In this document: piece by piece, positions 42,707 to 54,104 of the stretch
How positions within the stretch are numbered: the first letter of the stretch is position 1
Layout of the letters: each line of letters opens with the position of its first letter
Source of the DNA: Cephalotus follicularis
Taxonomy: Eukaryota; Streptophyta; Magnoliopsida; Oxalidales; Cephalotaceae
Reading direction: 5' to 3'
Assembly (NCBI GenBank): GCA_001972305.1
Contig: BDDD01000263.1
Span: forward strand, 706,987 to 770,986
Length of the DNA stretch: 64,000 nucleotides
Notes under the pieces: generated by a model
Database searches by the model: none
Told to the model about the DNA's origin: nothing
The model's input: only the letters and a program-made list of their open reading frames with translations
Position numbers and translations under genes: made by a program

Positions 42707-45235
42707 TGTTAGATTATGGTGTCCCTGCAAGCCACGAGAAGGCTGCAGACATATGTTGTTGACATATGACACACTTTTGAATCGTACATTCTTAGTTCCA
42801 TTCATGTTTTATTGTGAATTTTAAAAAAAATATTTGCATCTGGCTATATGTATTATCTCATACCGTCTCTACGGATCAGTTGATCACCATGTCAACAGAA
42901 TACACATATAGCGCCCTGTCTATAAAGGGTTGGATCTCGTGCCTGAGAGGTTATGAGAATGAGATCCTTACTCCATTGTGACAAAAGTTCCAAGTCATAG
43001 GTTCACTTTCTAAGGGCAATTGATGAACCGCAAAGACTTCCCGTGTTATGCTTGCTTCGAATGGTATAGGAGGATGGATCATGTCATTGCCATTTGGGTT
43101 TTACCCTAAAGCTGATACGGGTGCGTTCAGAGGCACAACACTGAACCAACCCACCATAGGTTAGCTATTTGGAAAGTCAACACCTTTGTCAATAGAGTTC
43201 CTATTGTCGCGGTAGTGCTTAGTCAAAGGTGACTAGTAGATCACATGTGATTTACGTTGTATCGTTAGACCTGAGCGGCTGACATGCATTGTGTTGTAAC
43301 TGCCTGGATTTGATATCTGCCTTCCCCAACACTACCCATATGCTGGCAAAAGGGTTGTCTTTGGGCCTTATGGGAGCTGCATTGAGATGTATGGGCGAGT
43401 TCGTAAGATGGGATCGTCACACCCGTGTTGAGGGTTATAGGCTCTATAACATCTATGACCGTTGAAGACGTAAAATCCTGGCCGGGTATTGGGAGGTTGG
43501 GAACAAGAGGTTTCCGAGGATATCTCCCATAGTCTCAGTGCGTTCATAGAATTATAGTTATCGCGGTTTTTCCTAGGGGTGACATTTAGCCAAACCCTAG
43601 TCCACGGTCGGAGCCGAGATGATGAAGGATACGTGGTTCTTGAACCGATGACAGTGATAAAGTATTGGGGAACCGGTTAACGAATGATAGAGTTTGTACT
43701 TTTTGGTCCGCGGATCCGGGGAGATTATATATCACATCGGGACTATTAGCTGGATAGTCGTACTAGAACTTCAGGATGTTCTGAGAAATTTATCATCGTA
43801 CCAGAAATCCACTGGGCTTTAGGGTCCTGCCTGATTATTAGAAAAGTGACACATGCTTCACACATGCTCTCTTGGTGGTAAATCTAGTTTTTAACTAGTA
43901 TATATATCGTTTTGACATTAGTGGTTTGTTTTTCGTTCCACTAATAGTCATCTTGTTATATAAGAGATTTAAAGTCAGAGCACGATTTAAATTTATTAAA
44001 TCAAAATTAAAGAGAGTCTTTAATTTACAAATGGGAGAAACATTTTAATTTTGAAAGAGACTTTAAAATTATAGAGAAGGAGAAAAGAAAAAGAGAGAGA
44101 GAGAGACTTAATTTTTATTAAGTCAAAAATGCATTTTAAAATCATTTTTTAAAAACTCTCTCTTAATCTCTCTCACACTTTCTCCCTCATATTCTCTCCC
44201 AGCGCCTGGATTGCGTTTTTGCCGAGAGAGAGACTGCGCTTTATGCGCATTGGCCGGAGATGGTGACGGCGCTTCGCGCCGGTGTCCGGGTGGAGTCAAG
44301 CGTCCTTCCCCGTAATGTCTCCTCCCTACTCTCTCTTGTTTTCTCCTCTCTTTTCTCCCTGGCGGCATATCGCATTTTCTGCCACCGCTTGCTCCCGGCG
44401 TCTCTTCCACCGCTGATGACCACAGTGGGTGGAGCCAATCAATGGATATATCCATTTTGATCTTTGTTTTGCGTTTCCCGGTCATTTTCTGGCCGTTTTA
44501 CGTTTGGTGTGTCAACTGGGCGAGTTGATGCGTTGGGCTACTATGACTTGGCGTTCTGTGCTGAGTCAAGGCGAGTCTTGGGTTGGGGTGTGTCGGGCTG
44601 GTATCTTTGAGCCGTTTGGTGGCTTGGCGGCCGTTGATGACGAACGGCGAGTCAACCCTGTGACTCGTCGCCGGTCGGTCTTTGCGTTCCAGGCCGAGCC
44701 TCGGCCACCAGTGTGTTCGTTGGGGTGTTGGAGTCAACATATGTCAAGGCTGGTCAATGGCGAGTTGACCAAGACTCACTGAGTCCAAACTCAGTGAGTC
44801 ACCGCCGCTGTTCGCTGTCTCCTGGGGCGCTTCCCGATGTGTCTCTGCCAGAAATGGATAGAGCAGTTTTTTTGGAGTCTGATGATGTCAAGATAGGACC
44901 TAACGTGGACTGTCCGAAATCCGGTGGTGTTACCGGTGACCGGCAGTTGCTACTGTAAGCGCGTAGCGGAAAAGTGGTGGTGCCTCCAACGTTGGTATGA
45001 TTGCTTCATTCTTACTTTTATTATTACCGACGTGTGTTCAGTTTATCTTTTTGTGCATGCTTGTTCTTGTTTTAGTTCGATTGTTCATTAAACGGAGATC
45101 CTAGGCTTTTCAATTTGGTACTAAGATGTAAGTGTGGATCATGACTTTCAGTCTTGGTGTTTTTAAAAAATTAGAATTATACACACTTGTGTCCTAGGAC
45201 AAAATCGATTGGGAACCCTTGCCAGGTTTCCAACA
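42707..45235 (+). repeat. C3 5' LTR
   Basis: TGTTAGATTATGGTGTCCC to CTTGCCAGGTTTCCAACA. It contains a GA-rich block (44040-44105) and a GC-rich block (44200-44960). Small ORFs in the GC-rich block (for example 44429-44782) show no known domain and are repeated in the 3' LTR. Confidence 0.93.
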
Positions 45236-45237
45236 AG

Positions 45238-45248
45238 TGGTAACAGAG
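45238..45248 (+). promoter_or_regulatory. C3 primer binding site
   Basis: TGGTAACAGAG, one mismatch from TGGTATCAGAG, two bases after the LTR. Confidence 0.85.
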
Positions 45249-46039
45249 AGATTCGTTTAATTTCAATTGGACTGTAATTTCGGTTTTGGTGGCTATTTTG
45301 AAATAATTAAAGTACTTGAAATTCTAGTTTAATTCCCTTCCCATGGTTGTTTTATAAAATAAATTTTTTTATTTTTTTTTCGGGAAACTAGGGTTTAAAT
45401 AATCTAGTTGGAGGTTTAGTGGAATGTCGGCGAACTTGTGGAATTATTTCGATTGGCCATCGGAAATTGAAATTCCTTCTGTTTATTTAAAGTCTACAGT
45501 GGATGTAGATTTTAAATGTATGATGTCTAGTTATGGGACTGGACCTAGCTTTTGATTTCTTTTGTGGATGGTTTAATTTGCTTTGTTAACTTGTGCTTTT
45601 ATTTGGTCTGTAATTTGGGTGCCTGCGAGCACCATTGATTCCTTATTTGTATTATTCTCTCTCCCTCCAATTTGTATTATGTTCTTTATTTTTAAATGTA
45701 TTTTGAGAAATTTCTTTTTGTAAACAAAGAAGAGAAGAATAACAAAAGAGCTTGTAGAAGAAGATAAAGGAAGTTGCAAGACCAAGTGAAGGCCATGTAT
45801 GCGTGGTGTATTTTGTAATAAAGTAGTTTTAAATAGTTCACTTAGGAGATCGAGTGGTCACATTGGCATGTGTGATCACTCATAGATTTAGTCCTTGGCC
45901 AGACCATATTTATTTCTAAGTGGGAAATAGGTTGCATGAGATGGATATTTTCTTTTTGCAAACAATCCAAACACGTCAAGCATGCTAAGCCGCTCAATTG
46001 GATTGGAAGTTAAAATCAATCTAATTAATGGCATGGTAA
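45249..46039 (+). other. C3 leader, part 1
   Basis: Non-coding leader. A 43-aa frame starting MSANLWNYFDWPSEIEI (45424-45555) is open but matches nothing I recognise. The remainder is T- and A-rich. It is cut by GX (TSD tatat at 46040-46044). Confidence 0.6.
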
Positions 46040-46044
46040 TATAT

Positions 46045-46156
46045 TGTAACGCCCGGGATTTTCGTTATTGTAATGTTTCGTTTGAGATGTAATCTTATGA
46101 TTGAATTGATGAAAATGTCGGAGATTTCGACTTCAATGATGTGTTTCAACTCTAAA
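46045..46156 (+). repeat. GX 5' LTR fragment
   Basis: Matches the start of the 3' LTR (47920 onward) to CAACTCTAAA and then stops abruptly at RNase H sequence. Confidence 0.9.
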
Positions 46157-47874
46157 ACTACCCGACTCATGACCTCAAACTTGCAGCTATTATCTTCGCC
46201 CTTCAGAAGTTGTGCCTGTTTTGTCAGGACACACTGAACATGAGGCAACACAGGTGGGTAGAATTCTTTAATGATTATGATTGTAGTGTTCAGTACCACC
46301 CAGGGAAAGTGAACGTGGTCGCTGATGCCTTGATCAGCAAGGCTATGGTTGCCAGCGCGATGGTGTCGCAATGGAAGATGTTAGAAGACTTCCAAGAGTG
46401 GTATCCGTTCAATCAGTCACCTGGAGTCTTTATGGCTAGCATGAGTGTACAGCCAGTTTTGCTTGACAAAATAAAGAACGCTAAAGCACATGATCCTGAA
46501 TTGCAAAAGATTCGACAGAATATGGACTCGGAGTCTCATTTTTGAATACATACCGATGGTGTCTTAAGATTTCGGGGATGTGTGTGTCTTCTGAATGAAC
46601 CAGGGTTGAAGAATGAGTTACTTCGCGGGGCTCATAGATCTCAGTACGGCATTCACCCTGGTAGCACAAAAATGTACCAAGACATGAAGAAGGATTACTA
46701 GTGGCCTGGCATGAAACGAGAGATCGCCGAGTATGTGGCAAGGTGTTTGACTTGCCAGACTGTTAAGGCCGAGCACCGGAGACCGGCAGGTTTGCTACAG
46801 CCTTTACCAATTCCAGAGTGGAAGTGGGAACATGTTACGATGGATTTTGTTTCGGGTTTTCCTCTGACTCGGAACCCTCACAACGCTGTGTGGGTTATCG
46901 TGGATAGACTCACCAAGTCAGCGCACTTTCTGCCTACACACGTTACGGATTCTGAGAGCAAGCTGGCTCGGTCGTATGTGAAGGAGATAGTGAGACTACA
47001 CGGTGTTCCAGTCAGCATCGTATGTGATAGAGATGCCATCTTCACTTACAACTTTTGGAAGAGATTTCAGACAGCTTTCGGGACGAAGCTACAACTAAGT
47101 ACTGCCTTCCACCCTCAGACCGATGGGCAGTCTTAGCGTACCATCCAGACCTTGGAGGATATGCTACGGGCCTGCATTATTGATTTTGCTGGTACATGGG
47201 AGGATCACATTCCTTTGATAGAGTTCTCTTATGATAACAGCTATCATTCCAGTATCGGCATGGCGCCGTTCGAAGCACTGTATGGGAGGAAGTGCAGATC
47301 TCCAGTATGTTGGGATGAGGTCGGGGATCGACCTTTACTCGGGACTGAGTTAGTGGAGGAAACTTTAGAAAAGATCAAGATGATCAAAAAGAAGCTGCTT
47401 ACTGCTCAGAGCCGGCAGAAGAGCTATGTGGACAGTGTCAAGATAAGGCCTTTGATCTTCGGTGTGGGCGATCATGTGTTCTTAAAGGTTTCACCATGGA
47501 AGGGCGTGCAAAGGTTTGGGAAAAGGGGCAAATTAGCTCCACGCTACATTGGTCCTTTTGAGGTTTTGGAGAGAGTTGGGGAGGTAGCCTACCAGATTGC
47601 CTTACCTCCTGCACTGTCAAACGTGCACGACGTCTTTCATGTATCTATGTTGAGGAGATATATTCCGAACCCGTCACATGTCCTAGATTATGATGCTGTT
47701 CCGGTACGTGATGACTTATCTTGTGAAGAATTGCCTGTACGGATTCTAGATATGCAAATTTTGAGGAATCGAACCATCCCCATTGTCAAGGTTCAATAGT
47801 AGTTCCATCGACCGGATGAAGCGACTTGGGAGCGTGAGGATGATATCCGAGAACGTTACCCGCATTTGTTTTAG
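46157..47874 (+). pseudogene. pol: GX pol: RNase H end and integrase
   Basis: One reading frame runs from the RNase H end ([23 protein letters not shown]; an internal deletion precedes it) through the linker to the H2C2 finger (CLTCQ at about 46750). The integrase core follows with VTMDFVSGFP (first Asp), IVCDRDAIFTYNFW (second Asp) and QTLEDMLRA (Glu). The C-terminal domain has VGDHVFLKVSPWKGV and YIGPFEVLERVGEVAYQI. It ends REDDIRERYPHLF with stop at 47872-47874. Four premature stops (about 46543, 46699, 47134 and 47797) break it but no frameshift does; at least two replace expected Trp and one Glu. All three catalytic residues remain. Confidence 0.92.
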
Positions 47875-47905
47875 TATTGTGCTAATTTCGAGGATGAAAT
47901 TTCTT

Positions 47906-47919
47906 GAAGGAGGGGTGGA
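47906..47919 (+). promoter_or_regulatory. GX polypurine tract
   Basis: GAAGGAGGGGTGGA follows GATGAAATTTCTT and precedes the LTR start TGTAACGCCCGGG. Confidence 0.88.
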
Positions 47920-48087
47920 TGTAACGCCCGGGATTTTCGTTATTGTAATGTTTCGTTTAAGATGTAATCTTATGATTAAATTAATGAAAATGTTGGAGAT
48001 TTCGACTTCAATGATGTTTTCCAACTCTAAATATTGTTTTTGGGAAGGAAGGTGTATGTTAAACTAAAACGGCGCAGTTTGGGGAAA

Positions 48088-48225
48088 ACGCGTCGACGCC
48101 TTTGTAAAGACGTCGACGCCTATGGGAATAAAGGGCGCACGTGAATGCATGTACATGCACGTCGATGTAGACGAAGACATCGACTCCCTTGTATGAAAGA
48201 GGAGAAGACATCGACGTCTTTGAAA
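48088..48225. repeat. TCGA-palindrome array 1 of GX LTR
   Basis: Centres 48093/48113 (20 bp), 48162/48180 (18 bp) and 48211. The first pair is gcgtcgacgcctttg/taaagacgtcgacgcc. Confidence 0.9.
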
Positions 48226-48969
48226 AGAATGACAGGCACATTCTCCATCTGACAGAGTAACGTGCAATAGGGAAGGATTTAGGATCTTTGCAGGCGCCTT
48301 GAGGCACGGGAAGGAGACGTGTTGGGCATGCATAATGGCCTCCTGACCTGCATAACTGGAGAAGGAGGAAGAATGTAACAAATGTTAGTATGCATGCAAC
48401 CTGCAGGAAGAAGAGAAAGGGGACAAAGATGTATGCAGGAAAGGGAATGGGGAAGAGGGAGAGGACACGGGAGTGCTCTTGATTTCAGAAAGAAAGAGAG
48501 TGTTGCATGGATTAAATGCTCCTCCCTTCCCCCACTGTTTCGGCTTAAAACGCCAAAGGAAAGGAAGAGGAAGAAACCAGGGAGTGTGAGAAGGAGAGAA
48601 CCACCGTTGTTGAGCATATTGAAGCTTGAATCTTGGAGCTCCTGGGATTACAACTGTGGAAGAATCTTGGAGCTACTGAGGCCGAAATCTTGGAACACAA
48701 AGAGGTGGACTTCCAAGGTTTCTAAGTTGAAACCAGAGGTAGGGGAAAGTGATGATCTTATACATGCATTTTGAGTTTTAAGATAATGAAATGCCATTGA
48801 TGAACTGCATGATTATGGATGAATTGAAATCTTTGGATTTGTTGTGATGACTACTGTGATGTACGGAGTAACCATGAATGTGTAATTTACATGAATATTC
48901 GAACTGGTTTATGTAAAGGATGGTTTGGTAATGGCCTGGTGTGTTAAACTATGGAGAAAATGTTCTGGG

Positions 48970-49145
48970 TTGGATAGACGTCGACGCCTACATAAAGACG
49001 TCGATGCCTTTGTGTGTGAATGCAACAGAAGTCGATGTTTGAGTAAAGACATCGATACCTTTTCTGGGTATTTGTAGAACAGTAGTGTGATGCCTTCGTG
49101 TGTGCATGCGAAAGACGTCGATGTTTTGTAAAGACATCGACGCCT
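48970..49145. repeat. TCGA-palindrome array 2 of GX LTR
   Basis: Pairs gacgtcgacgcc/gacgtcgatgcc, aagtcgatgttt/acatcgatacc and gacgtcgatgttt/acatcgacgcc, spaced about 19-21 bp. Confidence 0.88.
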
Positions 49146-49354
49146 ATTCTTGGTACTTGTGACAATAGTGCTGTGGGTGGTGAAGTGCCCATTGGTGGTT
49201 GCATGTTTTATTCGTGAATTGATGTTCTGGTTACATATTCTCTTAACCAGTAGCGTGACTTACACGGTGAGAGAATGAGATTTGTTTGTGTGAAGATTTA
49301 AGGGTCGGATTCTCCCCCTAGAATCGAGATTGCGAACTGATACCTCCTAGTATC

Positions 49355-49485
49355 ATAAAGACAACGATGTCTTTTGAAAATCATCGATGTCTTTCGTCCT
49401 GAAATGCTTGGGAATAACGTCATGAAATGTTGGTGCCTAGGGAAAATACGTCGACGCCCAGGGGATAAGCGTCGACACTTATTCC
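49355..49485. repeat. TCGA-palindrome array 3 of GX LTR
   Basis: acaacgatgtctttt/catcgatgtcttt and acgtcgacgccc/gcgtcgacac pairs, more decayed than arrays 1 and 2. Confidence 0.8.
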
Positions 49486-50634
49486 CCTGTTTGGAAGGGT
49501 TTTACTCGAATGGGACCCGTTGGACCCGAATGACTCTAGAAACAATCCTAGATGCATTCTGAGCATATGTTTGCATTGTTATTGAACCGTGAATTGATTT
49601 GTGGTTGATTGCTAAAAAGTGTTAACTATTTTAAAAGCTTGCATGATTATTAAAATCATTAATTGTACTAAAATGTATATTTGCCAAAAATATATATATT
49701 TTCAAATGACTGGGGAAAGTATTTTCCAAAGACAGTGAAATGTTTTAAGGATTGGCTATACAATCGAACTGTATTGTTTTAAGTTTTATAACTTATCACA
49801 ACCTGAGAACGGAGTAATATGTTTTAAACAAATATATTTGATCAAGTGATTATATTTTATTGCTTGACTTGTACTGTACGGTGTTTGTGCTTGTTGATTA
49901 TTAGCCGCTGGCTAGTAACCTATTGATTGTTTAGCCGTCGTGCTAAGCAACCTGTACGGAGGACTTGCCTCAAACCGTTCGCAAACGGGGATGGGGTAAG
50001 AGTGCATGACGTTGCGGCCAGGAGGTGGCGACGGTGATGACGTCTTGTTTGTCTGGTTCCTTTTGGGACATACTTACTGCTTGTGTTGATGTAGCCTTAT
50101 GAAGTTATACTTGTACTGTGAACATGCATATACTTTTACATATGTATATACTGAGATATATATACTGCGATATATATATATACTGTACTGCATCATGATG
50201 CATTCATTCATGATACTCATTGTCATATACCTCGAACTGCATTTATAAGTTTATTCACTTAGCCGAGTGAGGACAAAGGCTAATCCCCTACTGTAACAGA
50301 TTGATGGAGTGGGATTTGATACGGAGCACGCAAGGAGACTTAAGGAGAAGACTGAATTGATTCTCTTATTTTATGTTATCTGGATTAATGAACAATGATT
50401 TTGTTATTTGGGTTTTTGTAACATGGGACTTGTAACGCCCGAGATTTTTGCACGATGTGATATTTCAATTTTATTGAAATATTATTTTTGAGTTAATGGG
50501 AATGGCATAGACTTTGACTTAACTGATGCTTTCCAAAACTTAAAGGGGTAGATTTTGGAAGAGGGAATGATTGGGATAATAAAGAAATTCTAATTGATGC
50601 AATTTGAGACAAAATGGTGCAGTTTTGGACTAAA

Positions 50635-50785
50635 CGCATCGACGTCTTTGTAAAGACGTCGACGCCTATGAGAACAAGGGGCGCACGTAAATGCATGAAC
50701 ATGCACGTCGATGCAGACAAAGGCATCGACGCCCTTGTACACAGAGGAAAAGACATCGACGTCTAATAAAAGACGTCGACTCCTT
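50635..50785. repeat. TCGA-palindrome array 1 of second solo LTR
   Basis: Centres 50639/50659 (20), 50708/50726 (18) and 50756/50776 (20). The first pair is catcgacgtctttg/taaagacgtcgacg. Confidence 0.92.
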
Positions 50786-51544
50786 TAATTAGGATGTCAG
50801 TCACGTTATGAACTGAGAGAATAACGTGCGAGGGGGAGGGAATCCAAGGCGTTTGCAGGCACCAGATGCAACGTGTTGTGCATGCTGGGATGTTACCAGG
50901 CATGCCCCAGAATGTGTCCTCAACATTGTGCATGCAAAGGGCACACATCTTCATCTGCAAGGGCAGAAAACCAAGAGGAAAAGAACAAAAAGAAAGAAGA
51001 AAACGGGGAGAGAAGGGAATGGAGAAATGGAACCTGTAAATGCATGCAACGGGAACAGTGAAGAGGGGAGAGAGTTCCCTAGCATAAATGCTCTCTCTTC
51101 CCCCTCTAGTTTGGTTAAACACCCGAGTGTTAACAAGGAAAGAAGAAATAGTGAGTGAGGAGAGGGAGTCCTGCCATTGCTGGACCAGTGGAGCTTGGGA
51201 GCTTGGAGGTGAAAGCTTGCAGCAATGGGACAACCTTGAAGCTGCTGTGATCAACTACTGGAACACAAAGAGGTGGACTTACAAGGTTTCTAACTTGAAA
51301 CCAGAGGTAGGGGAAGTATATGTGCCTTTTGAGTTCAAACTAATGTCTTGCCATGAATAAAATGCATGAATGGCATGCCTGTTTTGGAGTTGGCTTGGAT
51401 GTTTTGTCTGATGATATGAACACCTGGTTAAGTGGATTATGCACGCATGTTGAATTCTGTGTGAACCCCATGATGGACTGCATGTATAACTAGATTTTGT
51501 GTTCATGTTTGGGTGTTGTATGGAAGAGACAGTGCTCTGGACTC

Positions 51545-51640
51545 TTAAAACGTCGATGCTTTTGTGATAAGTATCGATGTCTTTATACGATAAGGCAATA
51601 GACGTCGACGTCTTAGTTAAGCGTCGATGTCTATTTCAAA
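51545..51640. repeat. TCGA-palindrome array 2 of second solo LTR
   Basis: Two pairs: acgtcgatgctttt/gtatcgatgtcttt and gacgtcgacgtctt/gcgtcgatgtct, spacing about 18-21 bp. Confidence 0.88.
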
Positions 51641-51831
51641 CATTGCAGAACTGCAACGGTTGCTTCTGGACTTGTGGACTTTTGATGGGTTGATGATTTG
51701 GTTATACATATGGATAACTTGTGGTGCGTGTTACGCCGTAAGTGGTGTATCTGGGAAGTGTATGCACGAATGGAGGATGGATTCTTCTTTGAAATGGAGT
51801 TTGGTTGTGGTGACACCTTCTGGTACCATTT

Positions 51832-52105
51832 AAGCATCGACGTCTATGGAAGACATCGATGTCTTTGGTTGCCATGCATCAGGTCTTGTACGTAACGCGA
51901 GGACGTGTTAAGGTTCCTACCTTAAACGTCGATGCGTTGTGATGAACGTTGACGCCTAAGGGTTTTGGGTTCGTAGGCATCAACGCCTATACAAAAACAT
52001 CGACGCATTCGTACTGTTTCAAGCTGTGACTTTGGGAATGAACCTCGACGCTTTTGGGGCAATGGACATCGACGCATTTTGGAAAGACATCGACGTCTTT
52101 ACTCC
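51832..52105. repeat. TCGA-palindrome array 3 of second solo LTR
   Basis: Pairs including gcatcgacgtctat/acatcgatgtcttt and gacatcgacgcattt/agacatcgacgtcttt, with decayed members such as catcaacgcc and cgttgacgcc where CG has become CA or TG. Confidence 0.88.
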
Positions 52106-52639
52106 TGGGTTGTATGGTTTGACCCATTTTGGACCCGATAGCTCCGGAACGATTCTAGAAGCGACCCTAGGCATGTTTGAGCATATGGTTGCATTTAATA
52201 CTGCTGTGATTTGTTTTGTTGTGATACCGCATGATTTCTTAAATGATTTAGATTTAAGAAATATGTATATGATATTGTGTGGAAATATATATTTCCTAAA
52301 AAGGACTGTACAAATGATTTCAAATGCTTGAAATTATGTATACGGAAATAAGTAATTTCAAAGGATTAAATACCGTGCAAAGACTAGTTATATATTTGAA
52401 CAAATGTGATATTGACAAGTATTTTATACATAATAAATTACTTTGAAAATGGATTATGACGGAAATGAATATTTTCGAAAAAAAGGATTGCGAAACGGTT
52501 TCACATAATTAAAATTATGTTATACGGACATGAGTATTTTTGAAAAGGATTGAAAAGGATTCTTATATATTTGAACGAATATATATATATGTTTCGAGAT
52601 TTTATACTTATAAATTTCTTGAGAAAGACTGTGAAATTT

Positions 52640-52980
52640 TGATAACTACTAAACTCTGTTGGGTAAGTAGCTGAAACGGTAAACCATGTTTAAAAGGACT
52701 GATGCCAATTTGGGATGTTTTGATTTCAAGTATTTCTTATATGTTAATTACTTGTGATGGCTTGTTGGGTTACTAAACCCTGTTGGGTAAGTAGCCAGGA
52801 ATTCCACTACTGAGCTCTGTTGGGAAAGCAGTTGGAAGTTCCGTATACGGTAGCCACTAAGCTCTGCTGAGTAAGTAGCTAGGGTTTCCCACGAAATGGT
52901 TACTAAGCTCTATTGGGCAAGTAGCTAGGGACTCCCATTTGGTTGCTAAGCACTATTGTGTAAGTAACCGGTTGTTGAGC
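52640..52980 (+). repeat. TTACTAAGCTCTGTTGGGTAAG repeat, about 6 units
   Basis: Plus-strand equivalent of 33405-33745: units TACTAA.CTCTGTTGGGTAAG followed by TAGC at about 52648, 52773, 52815, 52855, 52907 and 52945. Confidence 0.85.
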
Positions 52981-53186
52981 CTGGGTGTCAGCAACCTTGA
53001 TCTGGCTTGATGTGACACGTAGTATGGGATGCGTGTTACGTTGTTAGTTCGGCTTATGTTAAAGGCTTCCGCAACTGATATATCTGTTTTAAAAGGTTTA
53101 AATTTATCGTAAATTGGATAAGCCGGGTTATTTATGTTAATTGCTACCACTTATATGTTGTTTGGAAAACGGGGTGTGACAGGACT

Positions 53187-53468
53187 TTATATCTGTCATG
53201 TGTTGATGGGTTCCGTGGTTTATTTCTTTTCGTACTGTATTATCACGCTCCGTTTATGGGCGATCGACAATGATGTTGGGTTTTGTATAAACGGTTTGGG
53301 TATCACGTAGTATGAGATGCGTGATATATATTTAAATTTAGCTTATTTCATGTTATTGCTTCCACTATCGAAAGTTTTTATTTATACGTAAAATCGTATA
53401 AGCTGAATTATGTTGCGTTGATTGCCTTTACCGCTTATATGTTGCCTTCTTGAAAACGGGGTGAGACA
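53187..53468 (+). repeat. GX 3' LTR, part 2
   Basis: Resumes after the ggact TSD and ends AACGGGGTGAGACA, then TSD tatat. It parallels the end of the solo LTR (GCTTCC, TATAAGC, CTTATATGTTG blocks). Confidence 0.9.
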
Positions 53469-53473
53469 TATAT

Positions 53474-54100
53474 AAAATTTGATGAGACCAAATTCCTCCA
53501 AACATGTGAAATAATAAGTCCATAAGTAGTGGGACATAAGGCTGTCCCGTCGTTGGCCTTCCATAATTTTCGTTGAATGCTGTGGACATATTGGGGATAG
53601 CACTGCCAAACCAGAGGTCCTCCGTATGACCATTTCTGTTCAATTTCAGTGTGAGGTGCACTGGAAGGAAATAATCATGTTTTGGGACTCTGACAGGCCA
53701 AAGCGTGTGGGTGTCAAAACGGGTTCATTTCTTTAAGGATTGTGGGTTCGAACTTATACCGGGGTCATACTATTGGCACACCAAAGTTGTGGATTGTATG
53801 GGTCGGGAGGTCGCAACTTGTATCGGATCTTACATTTTGGGTAAGAGGCCTTAATGTAAATATGGTGCTTTAAGCCTAACTATTCACTATTGTGGTTTGT
53901 CATGCCAAAGCTGAGATCATGATAGGGCGGGATAGATTCCGATCCCCACTAGGAGGCAAGAGGCTTCTCGAGTTCCACATTGGAGGTGTGGGATACGATT
54001 AGAATAGTGGGAGAAGCCATAATTACAAAAGACCAAGGATTATGGTAATAACATAAATAGAATGATCTGTTAATATTCTCTTTCTTTTTCCTTATATAGG
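53474..54100 (+). other. C3 leader, part 2
   Basis: Non-coding continuation of the C3 leader. ggtttgtcatgcc (about 53895) and ccccactaggaggcaagagg (about 53945) match the C1 and C2 leaders in element orientation. Confidence 0.65.
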
Positions 54101-54104
54101 TTGC

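Larger units (their letters stand above)
47920..50432 (+). repeat. GX 3' LTR, part 1
   Basis: Family-X LTR start (TGTAACGCCCGGG) with palindrome arrays at 48088-48225, 48970-49145 and 49355-49485. The conserved block ACTTAGCCGAGTGAGGACAA lies at about 50256-50276. It is interrupted at 50432 and resumes at 53187. Confidence 0.92.
50433..53181 (+). mobile_element. Second solo LTR of gypsy family X
   Basis: TGTAACGCCCGAGATT...ACGGGGTGTGACA with perfect TSD ggact (50428-50432, 53182-53186), inserted in the GX 3' LTR near its own equivalent end. Compared with 32703-36114 it lacks several hundred bp near its 3' end (junction at ggcttgatg/tgacacgtag, about 53012). Arrays at 50635-50785, 51545-51640 and 51832-52105; hairpin-type repeats at 52640-52980. 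Confidence 0.93.
46045..53468 (+). mobile_element. GX: family-X gypsy element with nested solo LTR
   Basis: Plus-strand gypsy element bounded by TSD tatat (46040-46044 and 53469-53473). It has only the first ~112 bp of a 5' LTR (46045-46156), joined directly into RNase H. Pol then continues to the end of integrase (47874), a purine tract (GAAGGAGGGGTGGA) and the 3' LTR 47920-50432 plus 53187-53468, interrupted by another family-X solo LTR. The loss of the rest of the 5' LTR, gag, protease and RT must have occurred after integration or by template switching, because the outer ends and TSD are intact. Confidence 0.92.

Noticed and set aside
44123..44782. ORFs in the GC-rich block of the C3 LTR, repeated at 59372-59835
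   Set aside because: Conservation is explained by the two LTR copies; reading frames differ between copies (stops and length changes).
45424..45555. Small 43-aa ORF in the C3 leader as a gene
   Set aside because: No recognisable family and no second copy to test; kept only as a note in the leader entry.
48279..48774. ORFs of 105-130 aa in the GX LTR
   Set aside because: Low-complexity charged or Ser/Leu-rich translations of purine-rich LTR DNA; no support in the related solo LTRs.
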